Shown: positions 22,001 through 33,186 of the stretch, piece by piece
Numbering within the stretch: the first letter of the stretch is position 1
Layout of the letters: every line of letters begins with the position of its first letter
Source: Linnemannia hyalina
Taxonomy: Eukaryota; Mortierellomycota; Mortierellomycetes; Mortierellales; Mortierellaceae
Direction: 5' to 3'
Length of the DNA: 64,000 bases
Assembly (NCBI GenBank): GCA_019671135.1
Contig: JAHRHY010000006.1
Coordinates: 1,798,001 to 1,862,000, forward strand
Made by a program: the position numbers and the translations under genes
Notes under the pieces: model-generated
What the model saw: only the letters and a program-made list of their open reading frames with translations
Databases searched by the model: none
What the model was told of the DNA's origin: nothing

Positions 22001-25000
22001 AAGTGGACCTACTTGGCAATCGACGAAGCCCATCGACTTAAGAACAAGCAATCGCAGCTTCACGAGACCCTCAAGGACTTTAACACCGCCAACCGCCTGC
22101 TGATCACCGGAACTCCTCTCCAGAACAGCGTTAAGGAGCTAATTGCGCTGTGTAACTTTTTGATGCCCGACAAGTTTGTGGACGACGACGTAGAGATCGA
22201 TATGGCTGATGCGGAACAGGAGGCCAAGATCCGCGATCTGCACGACAGCCTGAAGCCCTACATGCTGCGTCGTTTGAAGAAGGATGTCGAGAAGTCGCTA
22301 CCCAAGAAGACCGAGCGTATTCTTCGCGTGGAATTGTCCCAACTCCAGACCCATTACTACAAGAACATCCTCACCAAGAACTTTGCCGTCCTCAACAAAG
22401 GTGTCTCCGGTCATGGCCAGCTGAGCTTACTGAACGTCGCCATGGAGCTCAAGAAGGCCAGTAACCATCCATACCTGTTTCCGAACGCAGAGGTGGTGTC
22501 GGACAAGCGAGACGAACAACTCAAAGGCATCATCATGAGCAGTGGCAAGATGGTCCTCCTCGACAAGCTTTTGACAAGGCTCAAGAAGGATGGACATCGC
22601 GTCCTGATCTTTTCCCAGATGGTGAGGATGCTGGACATCATGACGGATTACCTGGCCCTCCGCGGATTCGCCTTTCAACGTTTGGACGGCAGTGTCGGAT
22701 CGGAGGCTCGCAAGCGATCGATTGAGCACTTCAATGCACCCAACTCGATCGATTTTGTCTTTTTGCTGTCGACCCGCGCCGGTGGTCTTGGTATCAACCT
22801 GGAAACGGCGGACACTGTCATCATCTTTGATTCGGACTGGAACCCCCAGAACGATCTTCAAGCGATGGCGCGTGCTCATCGTATCGGCCAGAAGAACGTC
22901 GTCAACGTCTACCGGTTCGTCTCCAAGGACACAATCGAGGAGGATATTATTGAGCGTGCCAAGCGCAAGATGGTCCTCGAGTACTGCATTATCAAGCAGA
23001 TGGACACCTCGGGACTGGAGATCTTGCAACAAAAGAAGGCAGCCGAAACATCGACAGGCTTCACCAAGGATGAGCTTTCAGCGATCCTCAAGTTCGGCGC
23101 TCAGAGCATGTTCCAACAGACCGAGGGAGCAACTGCCAAGAAGCTGGACGAGCTTGACTTGGACGAGCTTCTGGCTCGTGCTGAGGACCACGACACGACA
23201 GATGCTGTCGCCTTGGCCGGTGGTGATGAGTTCTTGGAACAGTTCAAGTACACTGACTTTGGCGCCGAGGACATGTCTTGGGACGATATTATCCCTGCCG
23301 ACGAGCGTGAGCAGTTTGAGGCTGAGGAGAGGGCCAAGATGGAGGAACAGCTCTATACACCCCGCAATCGCGGTCGCATCTCCTATGCGGAGGAGAAGGC
23401 CACCTCTCCGTCGCCCGAGTCTGAGGGCCGCCGGAAGAGACGCAAGGCATCGAGCAACTCGAACTCGGCACCAGCTGGACCCAAGAAAAAGCGGGGCGCA
23501 GGACTCGACCCATCCGAACTGAACACCAAGGATCTCCGTGCCCTCGCTCGCGGTATGCTCAAGTACGGAATCGTGACCGATCGCTACCAGGATGTTGTCG
23601 CAGAGGCGGAGCTCGAGGACAAGGAGGAAGGCGTGGTCAAGCAGGAGGCTGAGGATTTGATTCATGCCTGTGAGGATGCCTTGGGAGTCGAACGCGATTC
23701 AATCAACAACCAGGACCCTGATGAGGACCTTCCATACGCCAAGAAGAACGCTAAGGCAGTTTTGTTCACCTACAAGGAAGTCGAGAAGGTGAACGCTGGC
23801 CAGATGATTTTGCGATTGAAGGATCTCCGGGCCATGAACCGCAAGCTGGACGGTACCGATACTACCAAGTTCAGGATGGGTGTCGCGTTGAAGCCGGTGA
23901 TGAATTGGTCGTGTTCTTGGGGCCAGAAGGACGATGCTTCGCTGGTTATTGGCATCTACAAGCATGGATTCGGTGCATGGGACAAGATTCAAGAGGATAG
24001 CGCATTGGGGTTCGGCAGCAAGTTCTTCCTTTCGACTCAGGATGCCAAGGACTTGGGCAAGATTCCCAAGGCTCTTCACTTGGTCCGCCGTGGAGAGTAC
24101 CTGTTGAAAACTCTTCGCGAGTCTGAGCGCGACAAGAAGATTCGGCAATCAGCAGCAACATCATCTGGATCCCGACGAGAACCCGGCAAGTCATCTCGGA
24201 ATACTTCCAGCAACCACCACACCAGCAGCAAGGATCAAAGTAAATCAAGCAACAGTCGGTCAGCGGCCAAGGCGATCACCGGCTCCAGTGGTACCAAGTC
24301 CCGCTCTTCCACCACTCGATCAGGACGGTCATCCAAGGCCAATGCTGGTTCTAGCTCGGATCGCGGTGAAGATTCTTCAGGGGGACAGTCAGACGAGACC
24401 AGTAAGGATATGCTGAGGGCTGTGAGTCGCGACCTGAGGACTATTCGAGAGTCGGACAAGAAGTCTGTGGAACCTCAAGTCATTGCTGAGTGTCTGGGTC
24501 GGATTGGTCGAGAGATTGAGAATCTGGTCGACGGAGGCTCCTCAAGGTCAAGAAGCGAACGAGACCGTCTCTCCCGTCAGCTGTGGACATTTGCAGGAAA
24601 GGCCTTCCCTACGGGCGCCATCCATTACGCTCAGCTCCGCAAGGGTTACATGGATATCAAGAACGCTCAAAAGCAATCTGTTGAATCTTCATCTTCACGG
24701 AAACGGCAGCATTCGGATGATAGTCGGAAGTCAGGCCAGAGGCGGTCAAGCCCCCATTCTTCCCGACGGAACTACAGTCGCGATCGAGATGATGGGGGAC
24801 ACAGAAGGAGGTCTCGATCAGGACGAGATGGTAGCGCCAGTCCACAGCGGACGACCTCGAGACAATCTCGCAGGAGGAGCGATTCTTTGGAGGATGAGCG
24901 ATCGCGGTACAAGGACCACCGGTCTGGATCTTCCCATGACCGCCGCAGCTCCTCGAAACATCGCCACAGGTCAGACGAAGAAGATGATGAGGGACATAGT

Positions 25001-25333
25001 CGGTCAGCTAAGCGCCGGAGCACCGGAGATGGCATTCGTGAAGGTAACAGCAACAACCACCTCAGTAACGGCAGCAATGGCAGTCTCGCCAATGGCAGTG
25101 GCAACCACGAGGAGCGGTCGAGGGATAGTCGCAAGCGGGATCGGTCGTACGACCGTAGCGACCGCCGCAAGGACTCGAGGGATCGAAGCAGAGGTCGCAG
25201 CCGAGATCGCAGCCGGGACCGTAGTCGAGACCGTAGTCGGGACCGAAGTCGCGGGCGCTCAGGGCGTGGACGAGACCGCGATCGTGACAGGAGTCGAGAC
25301 CGATCACATGACGACAGCCGACGCTACCGGTAG
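19077..25333 (+). CDS. CHD1: CHD1 chromatin-remodelling ATPase
   Basis: Six exons: 19077..19083, 19711..20147, 20255..20405, 20519..20656, 20772..20954, 21084..25333, giving 1721 residues (human CHD1 is about 1710). Exon 1 has only seven coding bases before a GTAAGT donor. The protein slides and spaces nucleosomes in transcribed chromatin. Order: acidic Ser-rich N-terminus; two chromodomains (MEYLIKWKQHSHMHNTWEP; ETEYFCKWNRLAYSAATWE); SNF2 ATPase with DEMGLGKT near residue 520 and DEAH near 617; helicase C lobe (RAGGLGINL, ARAHRIGQ); SANT/SLIDE-type DNA-binding region near 1190-1340; CHD1 C-terminal helical domain around SKDMLRAVSRDLR and LWTFAGKAFPTG. The last 250 residues are Arg/Ser/Asp repeats resembling RS domains of splicing factors, longer than in yeast Chd1. 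Confidence 0.96.
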
Positions 25334-25818
25334 TTGAGGCTTTTTGTAAAACGCGCCTTTTTCCGTCGAACTATTCCTTTGGAAACAATAATGGACGGTG
25401 AGGAAAGGTTTAAAAACAAGACAAAAAAAACACCCCCACTTCGTAGAACAACTAAAAAGAAATTTGCAATACCTCTAAAAAAAATCGCACACGCATTCTA
25501 ACTATCTTTTGTACTTGTGGAAAGGAGTTTTTGTTGGTGGCTGTTGGCAGGACAACGAAGGGAGGGATGATGCAAAATAAAGGGGTAAGAAAGAGGGGCA
25601 CTTCATCACCAGACAGCGAGACTGACAACCCAAGTAGCAACAACAATAACCCACGACACCAGTAGTCGACTCTTTCTTTTCTTTCTCTTTCTTGTTCTCT
25701 TTGCCATCACCCACCTCTCTTTACTTCCCTTTCCTCATTCTCATTGCAGCCCGGAATACTCCACCAACACCTCCCACAGGACAGCCTCAAGAAATATCGT
25801 AAAAACGACAAACACGTC
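25334..25818. other. Intergenic between CHD1 and ankyrin gene
   Basis: CHD1 3' UTR followed by a C/T-rich leader of the ankyrin gene. A CTCATTGCAG at 25739-25748 could end a leader intron. Confidence 0.4.
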
Positions 25819-26948
25819 ATGTTGAGCTCGATTGGGAAGCTATTGGGCAGCCGTACTGACCTGGACAAGAGCAACGACAGTCTTGGAACCGCAGGAGGAC
25901 CTGCCAGCGAGGTTTCTGAGGTACTACCACACGACGCTATCGTAAAAGAATACACGACAGTAGAATGGATAGAATATCATATTCATCTCTGTCTATCGCA
26001 CATGCTCCTCCCACCAACAACGTTTTTTTTCTAGCCACTTTTTAACTTTTTTGGGGGTTCACGTTATTGTCGTCTATCTTTACTACCGAATAGGTGCTGA
26101 TCAATGAGTTTTTCACGGCGATCCATGAGCAGGATACTGAAGCGGTCCGGCAGTTGTTGGTTGACCACAAGGCAGACCTGACAAGGGCTCGATTCAAGCC
26201 AGAACCCCGGACCGTTCGTTTCCCGGACGAGGTCGAGCGGGATGCCTACACGCTTCTGGGTGCTTATCTCGGACCTTTGACGGGGTTGCAGTACTCCATT
26301 CTGACAGGACGGGATGCCATCGCCAAGGATATTCTCGACTCTACTTTCGAGCAAGGTGAAGGCAACTGCTATCTTGTGTTCTGGTGGTTGATTGTTTTCG
26401 TAACGTCCAGGGGCGAAAGTGCATTTATGCTGACCATTTTTCATGTCTCTTTTGACTGCGATAGATGTTGATGCCAGGTTTGGAGTAAGCAACTCGTTTA
26501 GGGCGACATTGTGTGAAGGAATGAAACTATACACAAAAGCACTTTACATATCGAACACGAAGCTCACATGCATTTACACTCCATTCTTTTTTTTTTTTCT
26601 GGTTTGGACCGTTATCTCATCGCTACTATCATAGAGTGGCAACACAGCACTGCACTTGGCGGTCTTGCTAGGTGCATCGGCAATGGTGTCGGCCTTGATT
26701 GAACGAGGCGCTGATGTTGCCTTAAAGAACAAGCGTGGATACTCTGCCGTGGTAATTTTTGATTGATTTGGGGAGAGAACAATATCCATTATTCTCATGA
26801 CCCATTTGGCTGACCCTTTTGTTTGGTATCCACACGATCGAGAACTACTGCTTACTAACTATTTTTTGTATTGTATTCGCAGGACATGTCGGACAATCCA
26901 GATATCTTGCAATTGTTGCAGTCAGGCGACGACGAAGATACCCAGTAG
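25819..26948 (+). CDS. Small ankyrin-repeat protein
   Basis: Five exons: 25819..25920, 26094..26355, 26465..26484, 26635..26751, 26883..26948, phases consistent, 188 residues. Exon 3 is only 20 bases. Ankyrin-type sequence is clear: INEFFTAIHEQDTEAVRQLLVDHKADL in the first half and a canonical repeat GNTALHLAVLLGASAMVSALIERGAD in exon 4, then a short acidic C-terminus ending DDEDTQ. No enzyme domain, signal peptide or membrane segment. Ankyrin repeats mediate protein binding; the partner is unknown. A splice acceptor upstream of the ATG suggests the 5' leader may also be spliced. Confidence 0.8.
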
Positions 26949-27182
26949 ATGTAATTCTTTATGTTTCAGGCGAGGAGTGGCATACGAGTAGTGACAATTG
27001 CTAGGCATCTCGGACGTCAGTAATGCCAGCTTGGATATTATCTCAGGGTCGTTAATAATAAAACACGAAGCATTGCAAAAAAACAAATTCCAGGGACCAT
27101 CGAAAAGAAGTTTCCCATGTGGCACAAAGTACATTCTTATGAAACCGTGCCTGACCAGCACCCTCTCAGATTTCACTCAACC

Positions 27183-28091
27183 TTTTTTTTTTTTTTTTTC
27201 TCTAACAAACAGCACAGAAAGGCATTTGGAGACTACAGACCAAACTCTTCAGTGCACCATCCGCCAGTCGCAGTCCGGTCCAGAACCTGGCTCTGCACAA
27301 CAGTTGTCGCTGCTCTTCACAGCTTAAACGGAAGAAAATAAAACTAGATACGAATGAAGGGGATTCTTCCCATCCTTTCCATCATTGACAACCTCCTCCT
27401 TCCTAACAAACTCTCCAACAACCGCTCGTCAGCAGCGCGTGGGTCCTTGGTCGCTCCAGGGCACCTTCCTTCACAATGTGTGGCTAGCGAAGCGCCACAC
27501 GGACAGAAACCATCATGCGTGATGTAACCGTATCCTTGACTCCAGTCACCTCGGGGGTCTGTGTACTTGGATGTCCTGTCCTTGGCAGAGATACCCTGGG
27601 TCTGTTCCCATGCGATCGTCTCGGAACACCGAGGTTTCCAGATCAGCTCCGAGGCCTGCGCCTCCAGGTAGCCAACAACCTTGTGCAGGACCGGCTTGGC
27701 GATGGTCATTGGGGTCCGGAAGACCGCGGACCATTCAGTCAGCATGCTCATGGAAGTAATGCCGCGGAGGAGATCCGACACATTTCCACATCGGGTTCTC
27801 GTCTCGATCGGGAGCAGGACTACCGTTGTGCACGGCTCGAGCTCCACCGATGGAGTAAAATCCTCGTACATGATCCGCATCCGAAGGGGGCCACCAGTGT
27901 ATGGGTACTGGCCTCGGTACCTGACGACCCATGTCCACTGCGCGTTTGTGTTCCCACTTCCTAGCTGCGTTGTAGCTGTTTGTCGCCTGCAAACCCACTC
28001 ATAAATCTTGCCCATGGTCTCTCAGTGGTGGTCTCGGCTGCCAAGACGCATTTCCAGACATGATTCTTATCGTCGGCACACGCATGTTGGG
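27183..28091 (-). mobile_element. 5'-truncated LINE (non-LTR retrotransposon), copy 1
   Basis: On the minus strand it encodes the C-terminal end of a LINE ORF2-type protein (27344..28015), closely matching the copy at 57715-59860. Shared sequence includes WSQGYGYITHDGFCPCGASLATH and LLGRRRLSMMERMGRIPFIRI. The 3' end is a 17-base T run on the plus strand (27183-27199), the poly(A) tail of the inserted copy. Relative to copy 3 it has small internal deletions near 28022 and 28072 and ends at CGCATGTTGGG (28091). No reverse transcriptase remains, so it is dead. Confidence 0.85.
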
Positions 28092-28093
28092 GG

Positions 28094-28125
28094 TTTTTTT
28101 TCGTACACTACACGCATGTTTGACC
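28094..28125 (-). mobile_element. Tiny LINE 3'-end remnant abutting copy 1
   Basis: A run of eight T followed by CGTACAC begins 3 bases after copy 1 ends. The same poly(T)-CGTACAC signature starts the 3' end of copy 3 at 57715. Only a few further bases are similar. Confidence 0.4.
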
Positions 28126-28252
28126 TTTTTTTGAACCTTTCTCTAAGTGCACATTTCACGTGATATAAGACATCAATTTCAACCTTGGGTACAAAATGAT
28201 CCAAAAATCTGAGTTCCTAAGCAATTCGATCGGCGCCAGAAGGCGCCAGATA

Positions 28253-28325
28253 GCCCGGCTAGCTCAATCGGTAGAGCGTCAGACTCTTAATCTGAAGGCT
28301 GTGGGTTCGACCCCCACGTTGGGCG
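28253..28325 (+). tRNA. tRNA-Lys(CUU): tRNA-Lys (anticodon CUU), copy 1
   Basis: 73 bases folding as a cloverleaf: acceptor arm GCCCGGC paired with GTTGGGC (one G-T pair), D arm AGCTC..GAGC, anticodon stem TCAGA/TCTGA with loop CTCTTAA, T arm GTGGG/CCCAC with TTCGACC. No intron. A direct repeat of GGCGCCAGA lies just upstream (28232-28250). The first T4 run downstream is about 88 bases away, unusually far for RNA polymerase III termination. Confidence 0.95.
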
Positions 28326-29185
28326 TAAGATCATGGGCTCATAGGTACAACCAAGCTGGTAATTTAGGATTCATCCTATCAGCTTTCCATTGAGTTTCAA
28401 TACTTGCCTCTCTTTTGCGTTTTTTTGGTGGTGGTGGTCAGAAAGAAGAGTGCTACTAAGGCGGGGCCACTATCTGTCGGAGAGAGCGTAAAGCTGCAGG
28501 ACTTTTTTAGTTCTGGCTTTGGTTGAAGAGGCCACACTCTTGAGACAAGCTACCTGCTCTTTTGCTTCGCGTCCTTGTATGGATGATATTCTTTTGGAGA
28601 CATGTCAAAATATCATTTTGTACAGTCAGAATAGCTGCTTCCCAATAGTTGCACACCGAAGAAAAATATATAAAAACCCCCATTGGATGCTTCGACGAGA
28701 CCGTCTCGACCGCATGGGTGTTTTTTCCTTTAAGCGAACTTATTTGACAACCTAGACCATCTGGCTTGCCCTGTGTCAAGATACCGCAATGGAACTCCCG
28801 TTCTTAGCGGCATGATATCGGTACGTTTCCTGTGTGCCCCTTTCGTCAAATTTGTCCCTTTCAAACAAAACTAATACTGATGATGTTAAGATGCCACTTT
28901 ATTATGGTCGAACATTTTTTAGAAAGAGCGCCATATGAGTATTACAAGTCAGATTAGCCAAGAAAACGTTATTCTGACATAATAAAAAAAACTATGATAG
29001 AAGTCAGATTATCTCATAAAAAATTATTCTGACATCCAATGTCATATTATCTTGTTCCCGAGGAAGGCACTCCATGGCTTTCTTCTTCATACTTAGCGCA
29101 AAAGCTCTTTTGTTTTGTGCGTCTGTGTGCAAAGAAGTCATGAAAAAGGTCAGTTTTTATTTTGGTGCCTGAAAGTCTGTCATAA
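28326..29185. other. Gene-poor accessory sequence
   Basis: AT-rich sequence without a recognisable gene apart from the tandem hairpins listed separately. A poly(A) run of about 20 bases at 29187-29206 marks the start of LINE-like remnant sequence. Confidence 0.4.
28948..29033. repeat. Tandem pair of short hairpins (GTCAGA..TCTGAC)
   Basis: Two units, 28948-28978 and 29003-29033, each 31 bases, each bounded by GTCAGA and its inverse TCTGAC around an AT-rich loop. They are 55 bases apart start to start. The loops differ, the ends are identical. Confidence 0.6.
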
Positions 29186-29334
29186 AAAAAAAAAAAAAAA
29201 AAAACGAAACGGCTGCAGGTCCACATTGTTAGGCTCACAATGTTCTGTTACACAGAGTCTGGAACCTTGACCATGGGGCAATGAGCGTTTGGTGCTGACT
29301 ATCTGGAGGATACCTCTCGGCACAAAATACACGT

Positions 29335-29402
29335 CAAACTCTTCCAAGTGGCATCGTCCACCCACAGTCCGATCTACAACCTGGATCTACGCAACAATTG
29401 TC
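29335..29402 (-). mobile_element. LINE 3'-UTR remnant
   Basis: CAAACTCTTC and CAGTCCGATCTACAACCTGG and GCAACAATTGTC follow each other with the same order and spacing as in the 3' UTR of the other LINE copies (CAGTCCGGTCCAGAACCTGG there). The match is diverged and no coding part remains. Confidence 0.5.
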
Positions 29403-29611
29403 ATTGGCGGAGATATGAACGGATGGATTGGAGCGGGATGGGATAAGGACAGGCGGGGCAGGGGACTGGATAGGAAGGCCATGCCGTAGTTTCCAAAGAC
29501 TTTCAAGCCTTGTCTCGTTCTTTTCTTCGCCTCGCTCCCATGCCTTATCTCTCGAATACACTCTCACACTTCTGCGCTCACTCTCACTCATTCGTTCAAC
29601 TCATTCAGGCC

Positions 29612-31105
29612 ATGTCGTGCGAAGTCATCTCCATTAATGTCGGGCAGGTACATTTTGCTGCGTCAAAACGGCACAGCCTCTCATTTTTTGAGACACGGTG
29701 TCCCTGAAGCACAACGGATAACTTACAGTCATCCGTTTGTCTTGAAGTCTTTGTCAACCTCGGCAGTACTGTCATTAGGGAGATCCACAGTAGATTGTGA
29801 GTACATTGCTACAGCCAGACCAAATCGTACAGTTTTTTTTTTCCTTTTGGCTGTAGGAGGCCTTTCAAGTCCAAATTATCATATGGTGTTTGTTACATCT
29901 CTGCAGATCTTGACGATATCCACCGCGTCCATTAGAGGAGAATGTATATATGATACCAAGCATATAAGACAACCATTGTAACATTTTTTGTTTAACTATC
30001 CTACTAAACACCAACCTATTCTCCAAACAACAAAGTCTTCTTATTTTTCGCACACCAAACTCTTGAATATGTCCATCTACTATTAACCTGTAACCCTCAC
30101 TGCAAGATTCGACAGAGTAGTTCTTGTATGTGATCATCTAAAGCACTTGTATTCTCAACTGTATCTTTGTCGTGAAATACAGGGGAGAGATTACATTTTA
30201 AAAATTCTTGTGCTGTCTATTGCTATTTTATTCTGTGTTCTGTTGCCCACTATGAAGAGATATGCCAGTTATGGAAGTCAACACTCCGTTCCTTGGACTT
30301 TGGATATTTTTTATATGCCTTTTTATATCCTCTGCACATGAAGGGGCCGCGTAGTAATAGTACAAAGCGACATTGTTCAAGAGACATGCCCCCTCTAACG
30401 CAATCTATGTCATATCTCACTAGTCTTTATCACCCCGACCTGTTGATCGCCGGCACGGGGGCCGCTGCCAACAACTATGCTAGGGGTCACTATAGGAGAG
30501 GTTATACTATAAGAGGGCGTGCTACACTCATGTAACGTAGTAGGGGTGGTTCAGTACCATGGATCCAAACCTTATTTCCCCAAAAAAATATACAATAGGA
30601 GAGGGAAGAGCATAGGAATATGCTATAGGGGATTATGCTATAGGGGAGGTACGACTGTATTCATGCTTTACCACTTGCTCGGCGGTGGTGTCGGCTTGGG
30701 CTTCAAAGCCCTGCTACTCGAACACCTTTCTGCGGACATCCAAGATCGATTTTGCGGTCTTACTCTCTTAGTCTGCTAGAGATGTCGCCTTTGATTTAGA
30801 ACCCTATAACTCCACCCTAATCGCGCACTCGACCATAAATCTTATTGATTGTGCATTCATGCTTGTTAACGAGGCCGTCTACGAGATCTGTCAGTGCAAC
30901 TTGAATATCTCTCAACTCACCTTCATCCACCTGAACCACACGATTGTGAGGGCCGTCTCGTCGACCACCGCTTCTCTGCGCTTTTTGGATCGTTGAACGT
31001 CAACCTTCATGAGTTCCAGACCAACTTGGTCCCTCACTTCCCCTTGGTCACTTACGCTCCTATCCTGTCGGCAATGAAGAATGGCATGCCCACAGTTTTA
31101 AAATA
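29612..31105 (+). pseudogene. Heavily decayed alpha-tubulin pseudogene
   Basis: Alpha-tubulin-like blocks occur in order in changing frames: the N-terminus MSCEVISINVGQ at 29612; HGVPEAQ near 29690; VFVNLGSTVIREIHS at 29746-29790; LYHPDLLIAGTGAAANNYA then RGHY at 30426-30494; HLLGGGVGLGF near 30670; EPYNSTLIAHSTINLIDCAF to [10 protein letters not shown] at 30802-30985; and [14 protein letters not shown] then [13 protein letters not shown] near 30990-31080. Several stops and frameshifts separate them, HFPLVTYAP has lost the preceding YPRI, and the C-terminal third is absent. A C/T-rich leader precedes the ATG. It cannot make tubulin. Whether it arose by retroposition (no clear introns) or gene duplication is open. 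Confidence 0.8.
30478..30652. repeat. ATAGGRGA-type short repeats inside the tubulin relic
   Basis: Units such as CTATAGGAGAGG, CAATAGGAGAGG, GCTATAGGGGAT and GCTATAGGGGAGG recur with loose spacing, in the part of the relic where tubulin similarity is lost. Confidence 0.4.
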
Positions 31106-31319
31106 AGGTGGTTAAAGCTGAGAGGGGACCGATCAAGTGTAAACAATGTAGTAGTGTACACATCAAGCGCAATGCTTTTCCAACTATAGCGTACATTTTC
31201 CAAGTGTAGCGTGCATATAGAGAATTTTGACAGGGAGGTCCGATTCACATGCAATTAGAGGAAGAATTGATAGGCATAGAAATCAGAATATCTAAAAATA
31301 TTGTCTTCCAACAAGCAAA

Positions 31320-31392
31320 GCCCGGCTAGCTCAATCGGTAGAGCGTCAGACTCTTAATCTGAAGGCTGTGGGTTCGACCCCCACGTTGGGCG
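31320..31392 (+). tRNA. tRNA-Lys(CUU): tRNA-Lys (anticodon CUU), copy 2
   Basis: Identical over all 73 bases to the copy at 28253-28325, but with different flanks. A T4 run follows eight bases downstream, a normal RNA polymerase III terminator. Confidence 0.95.
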
Positions 31393-33186
31393 CTTTCCTT
31401 TTGCCCTTTCTCGGGATCCATCTCGGCCTACTTCTTACTATCGGGAAACGGCGATTTGTGGATGCTTGCTGCTTCTTTTTTGCATGATGTCCAAGCAGTG
31501 CCTAGTGTCATGCTATCTGGATCATCTTTCATGTATCTTTGCAGACATTATGCGCATGATTGGGAGTTATCGTCTGTTGTCATCATTGCACTCGATACAT
31601 TCAGGCATCAATGTGATATTCTTTGCTGTTCTTGCATCCGTAGAGCAAGAGTGTGTGTTCTCAAGCAATCATTCCTTTTTCTCGATCGTGAGCTTCTCTC
31701 TTTGGCCTGTACCTCACCCCATAAAACCATCTTGGGAGTATGAAAAGATCAACCGAGCTCCAGAGATTACTTCAGGTGCCATTTTCTATCAACTCTGGTT
31801 TGATCTAGAGTGTAAGCTGACAACAGCGGCATGTCCAACGTAGCTCAATGGATCGTGGTTCGCGAATAGTTTATCACCAGCAGCTCCAAAGGATACTGTA
31901 CCGGGCTTTGTTGAATGTAAGCGATAGCACAGGAGAGGAAGAGAAAGATGACCTTGAGACGGCAATCTCAGGGCAACCCGCTGCCGATGATGAACCCATT
32001 CCTTTCCATGTCATTTGATTCTCACGTCTCTCACGGTGCTCTCTTTCTTCTTTTTATCACTCCAATATCTCCTCTTCCCATAAACCGACACAAATTGGCC
32101 TTAGCATTGATGGCTACAAGCAAAGAGAAATGTTGTATCGATATTCTACCTCATTGTCGCAGGATGAAACAAGCAGGACAAGAGGATGGATGATCTTGTT
32201 AAAGTGAGCCTTTTGGGGCAAGACGGGTCCTTTTATTATTTTTGCTCAGCCTGTGCAACCAACACTCTTTTATTTTTTACAGATCCGACGAGTGCACCCC
32301 AGCAACTGAAAAAAAAGCTCGCGCAGGGTTCCCTCTTGTCTCTCCCGCACTGGGCACCACTTTTAAAAGAGCACACAGGTAGCTCTTAGGGATAAGCCCA
32401 TCATTGACAGTCCCAACGAGCAATGCAGAAACGCATGGCTGACAATTCCTCAACGGCGGGGTATCGTGATCATCGACGTAATTGACGCGGAAAAGGCGGA
32501 CTAGGGATTCATGCGAGCGCAGTATATTTTTTTTTATTCTTCGTCCTTCCTTCCTCTCAGTGTCCGGCTCAAGTTGACCCGACAAATAGATGTAGCGATG
32601 ATGCTATTTCACTTGCTCGTCCCCCATTCCTGTGTGTATTCGTTTGGACATTCCTCTTTTTCCAAGAAGAGAAAGACAACCAATTTGTAATGTCTTGGAT
32701 TATTGTTACTGTTGAGTTTTCATCTCTCTTTTTTTTGCATTTGCTTTCGATGGGGTAAAAGATGGAGGAGAGAAAACACGAAACACGAGGATACAAAGAG
32801 TCATGGATGAGACCCTCTGGGATCTCTCTCGTGGATGGATTTTTTTTTTTCACCTTGAGGAGCCCGATCAAGTTCCCTTCTTTTTTACAAGCAAGGCAGG
32901 GGTTGAACACAGGAAGAACAGAGATGGGCGGGTATTTATTTTTGTTTGCTGGGGCGAACAAAGTTTTTTTTTTCGGACCTTGTTCATTTTTCCCAGTTGG
33001 TGGTGTGGTGCTGTTGGCGGTGTGGATGAAGGAAAGAAAAGGAGTGGGGTGCGGTCCGCCCCTTGCCTCTCCCTGACCCTTCACAGTTCGACCGTATTGT
33101 CCGTCTTCACGTGGACCCCGAATCTAATCGCTTTTTTTCAGGACAGGATGGGATCCCCTCCACCCTCATCAACCTCATGATCATCC
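31393..33186. other. Gene-poor accessory sequence with one candidate gene
   Basis: Contains the candidate spliced gene at 31827-32504. The rest, including 32505-33186 upstream of the hydrolase promoter, shows no recognisable gene. Confidence 0.4.
31827..32504 (+). CDS. Candidate small spliced gene, unknown product (5' end unresolved)
   Basis: Four open segments join in phase with good splice signals: 31827..31916 (donor GTAAGC), 32163..32203 (acceptor GTCGCAG, donor GTGAGC), 32283..32378 (acceptor TTTTACAG, donor GTAGCT) and 32411..32504 (acceptor TTGACAG, stop TAG). Together they give about 106 residues including SMDRGSRIVYHQQLQRILYRA and NAWLTIPQRRGIVIIDVIDA. The first coding exon is uncertain; an ATG lies inside the first segment at 31848. 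Against this, the minus strand is also open over 32277-32585 (102 codons), so strand and reality are both unsure. No family recognised. Confidence 0.3.

Noticed and set aside
22427..23665. Long minus-strand frames (201 and 195 codons) within CHD1
   Set aside because: They lie opposite the conserved helicase region and reflect codon bias of the sense strand.
24483..25337. 284-codon plus-strand frame overlapping the CHD1 tail
   Set aside because: It is the shifted frame of the repetitive RS-like coding sequence, with no domain.
27040..27182. Sequence just left of LINE copy 1 as part of the element
   Set aside because: The inverted poly(A) at 27183 marks the 3' end; sequence beyond it is not shared with the other copies.
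29187..29206. Poly(A) run as the tail of a plus-strand retroposon
   Set aside because: The similar 3'-UTR remnant next to it is in the opposite orientation, and no gene body precedes the run.
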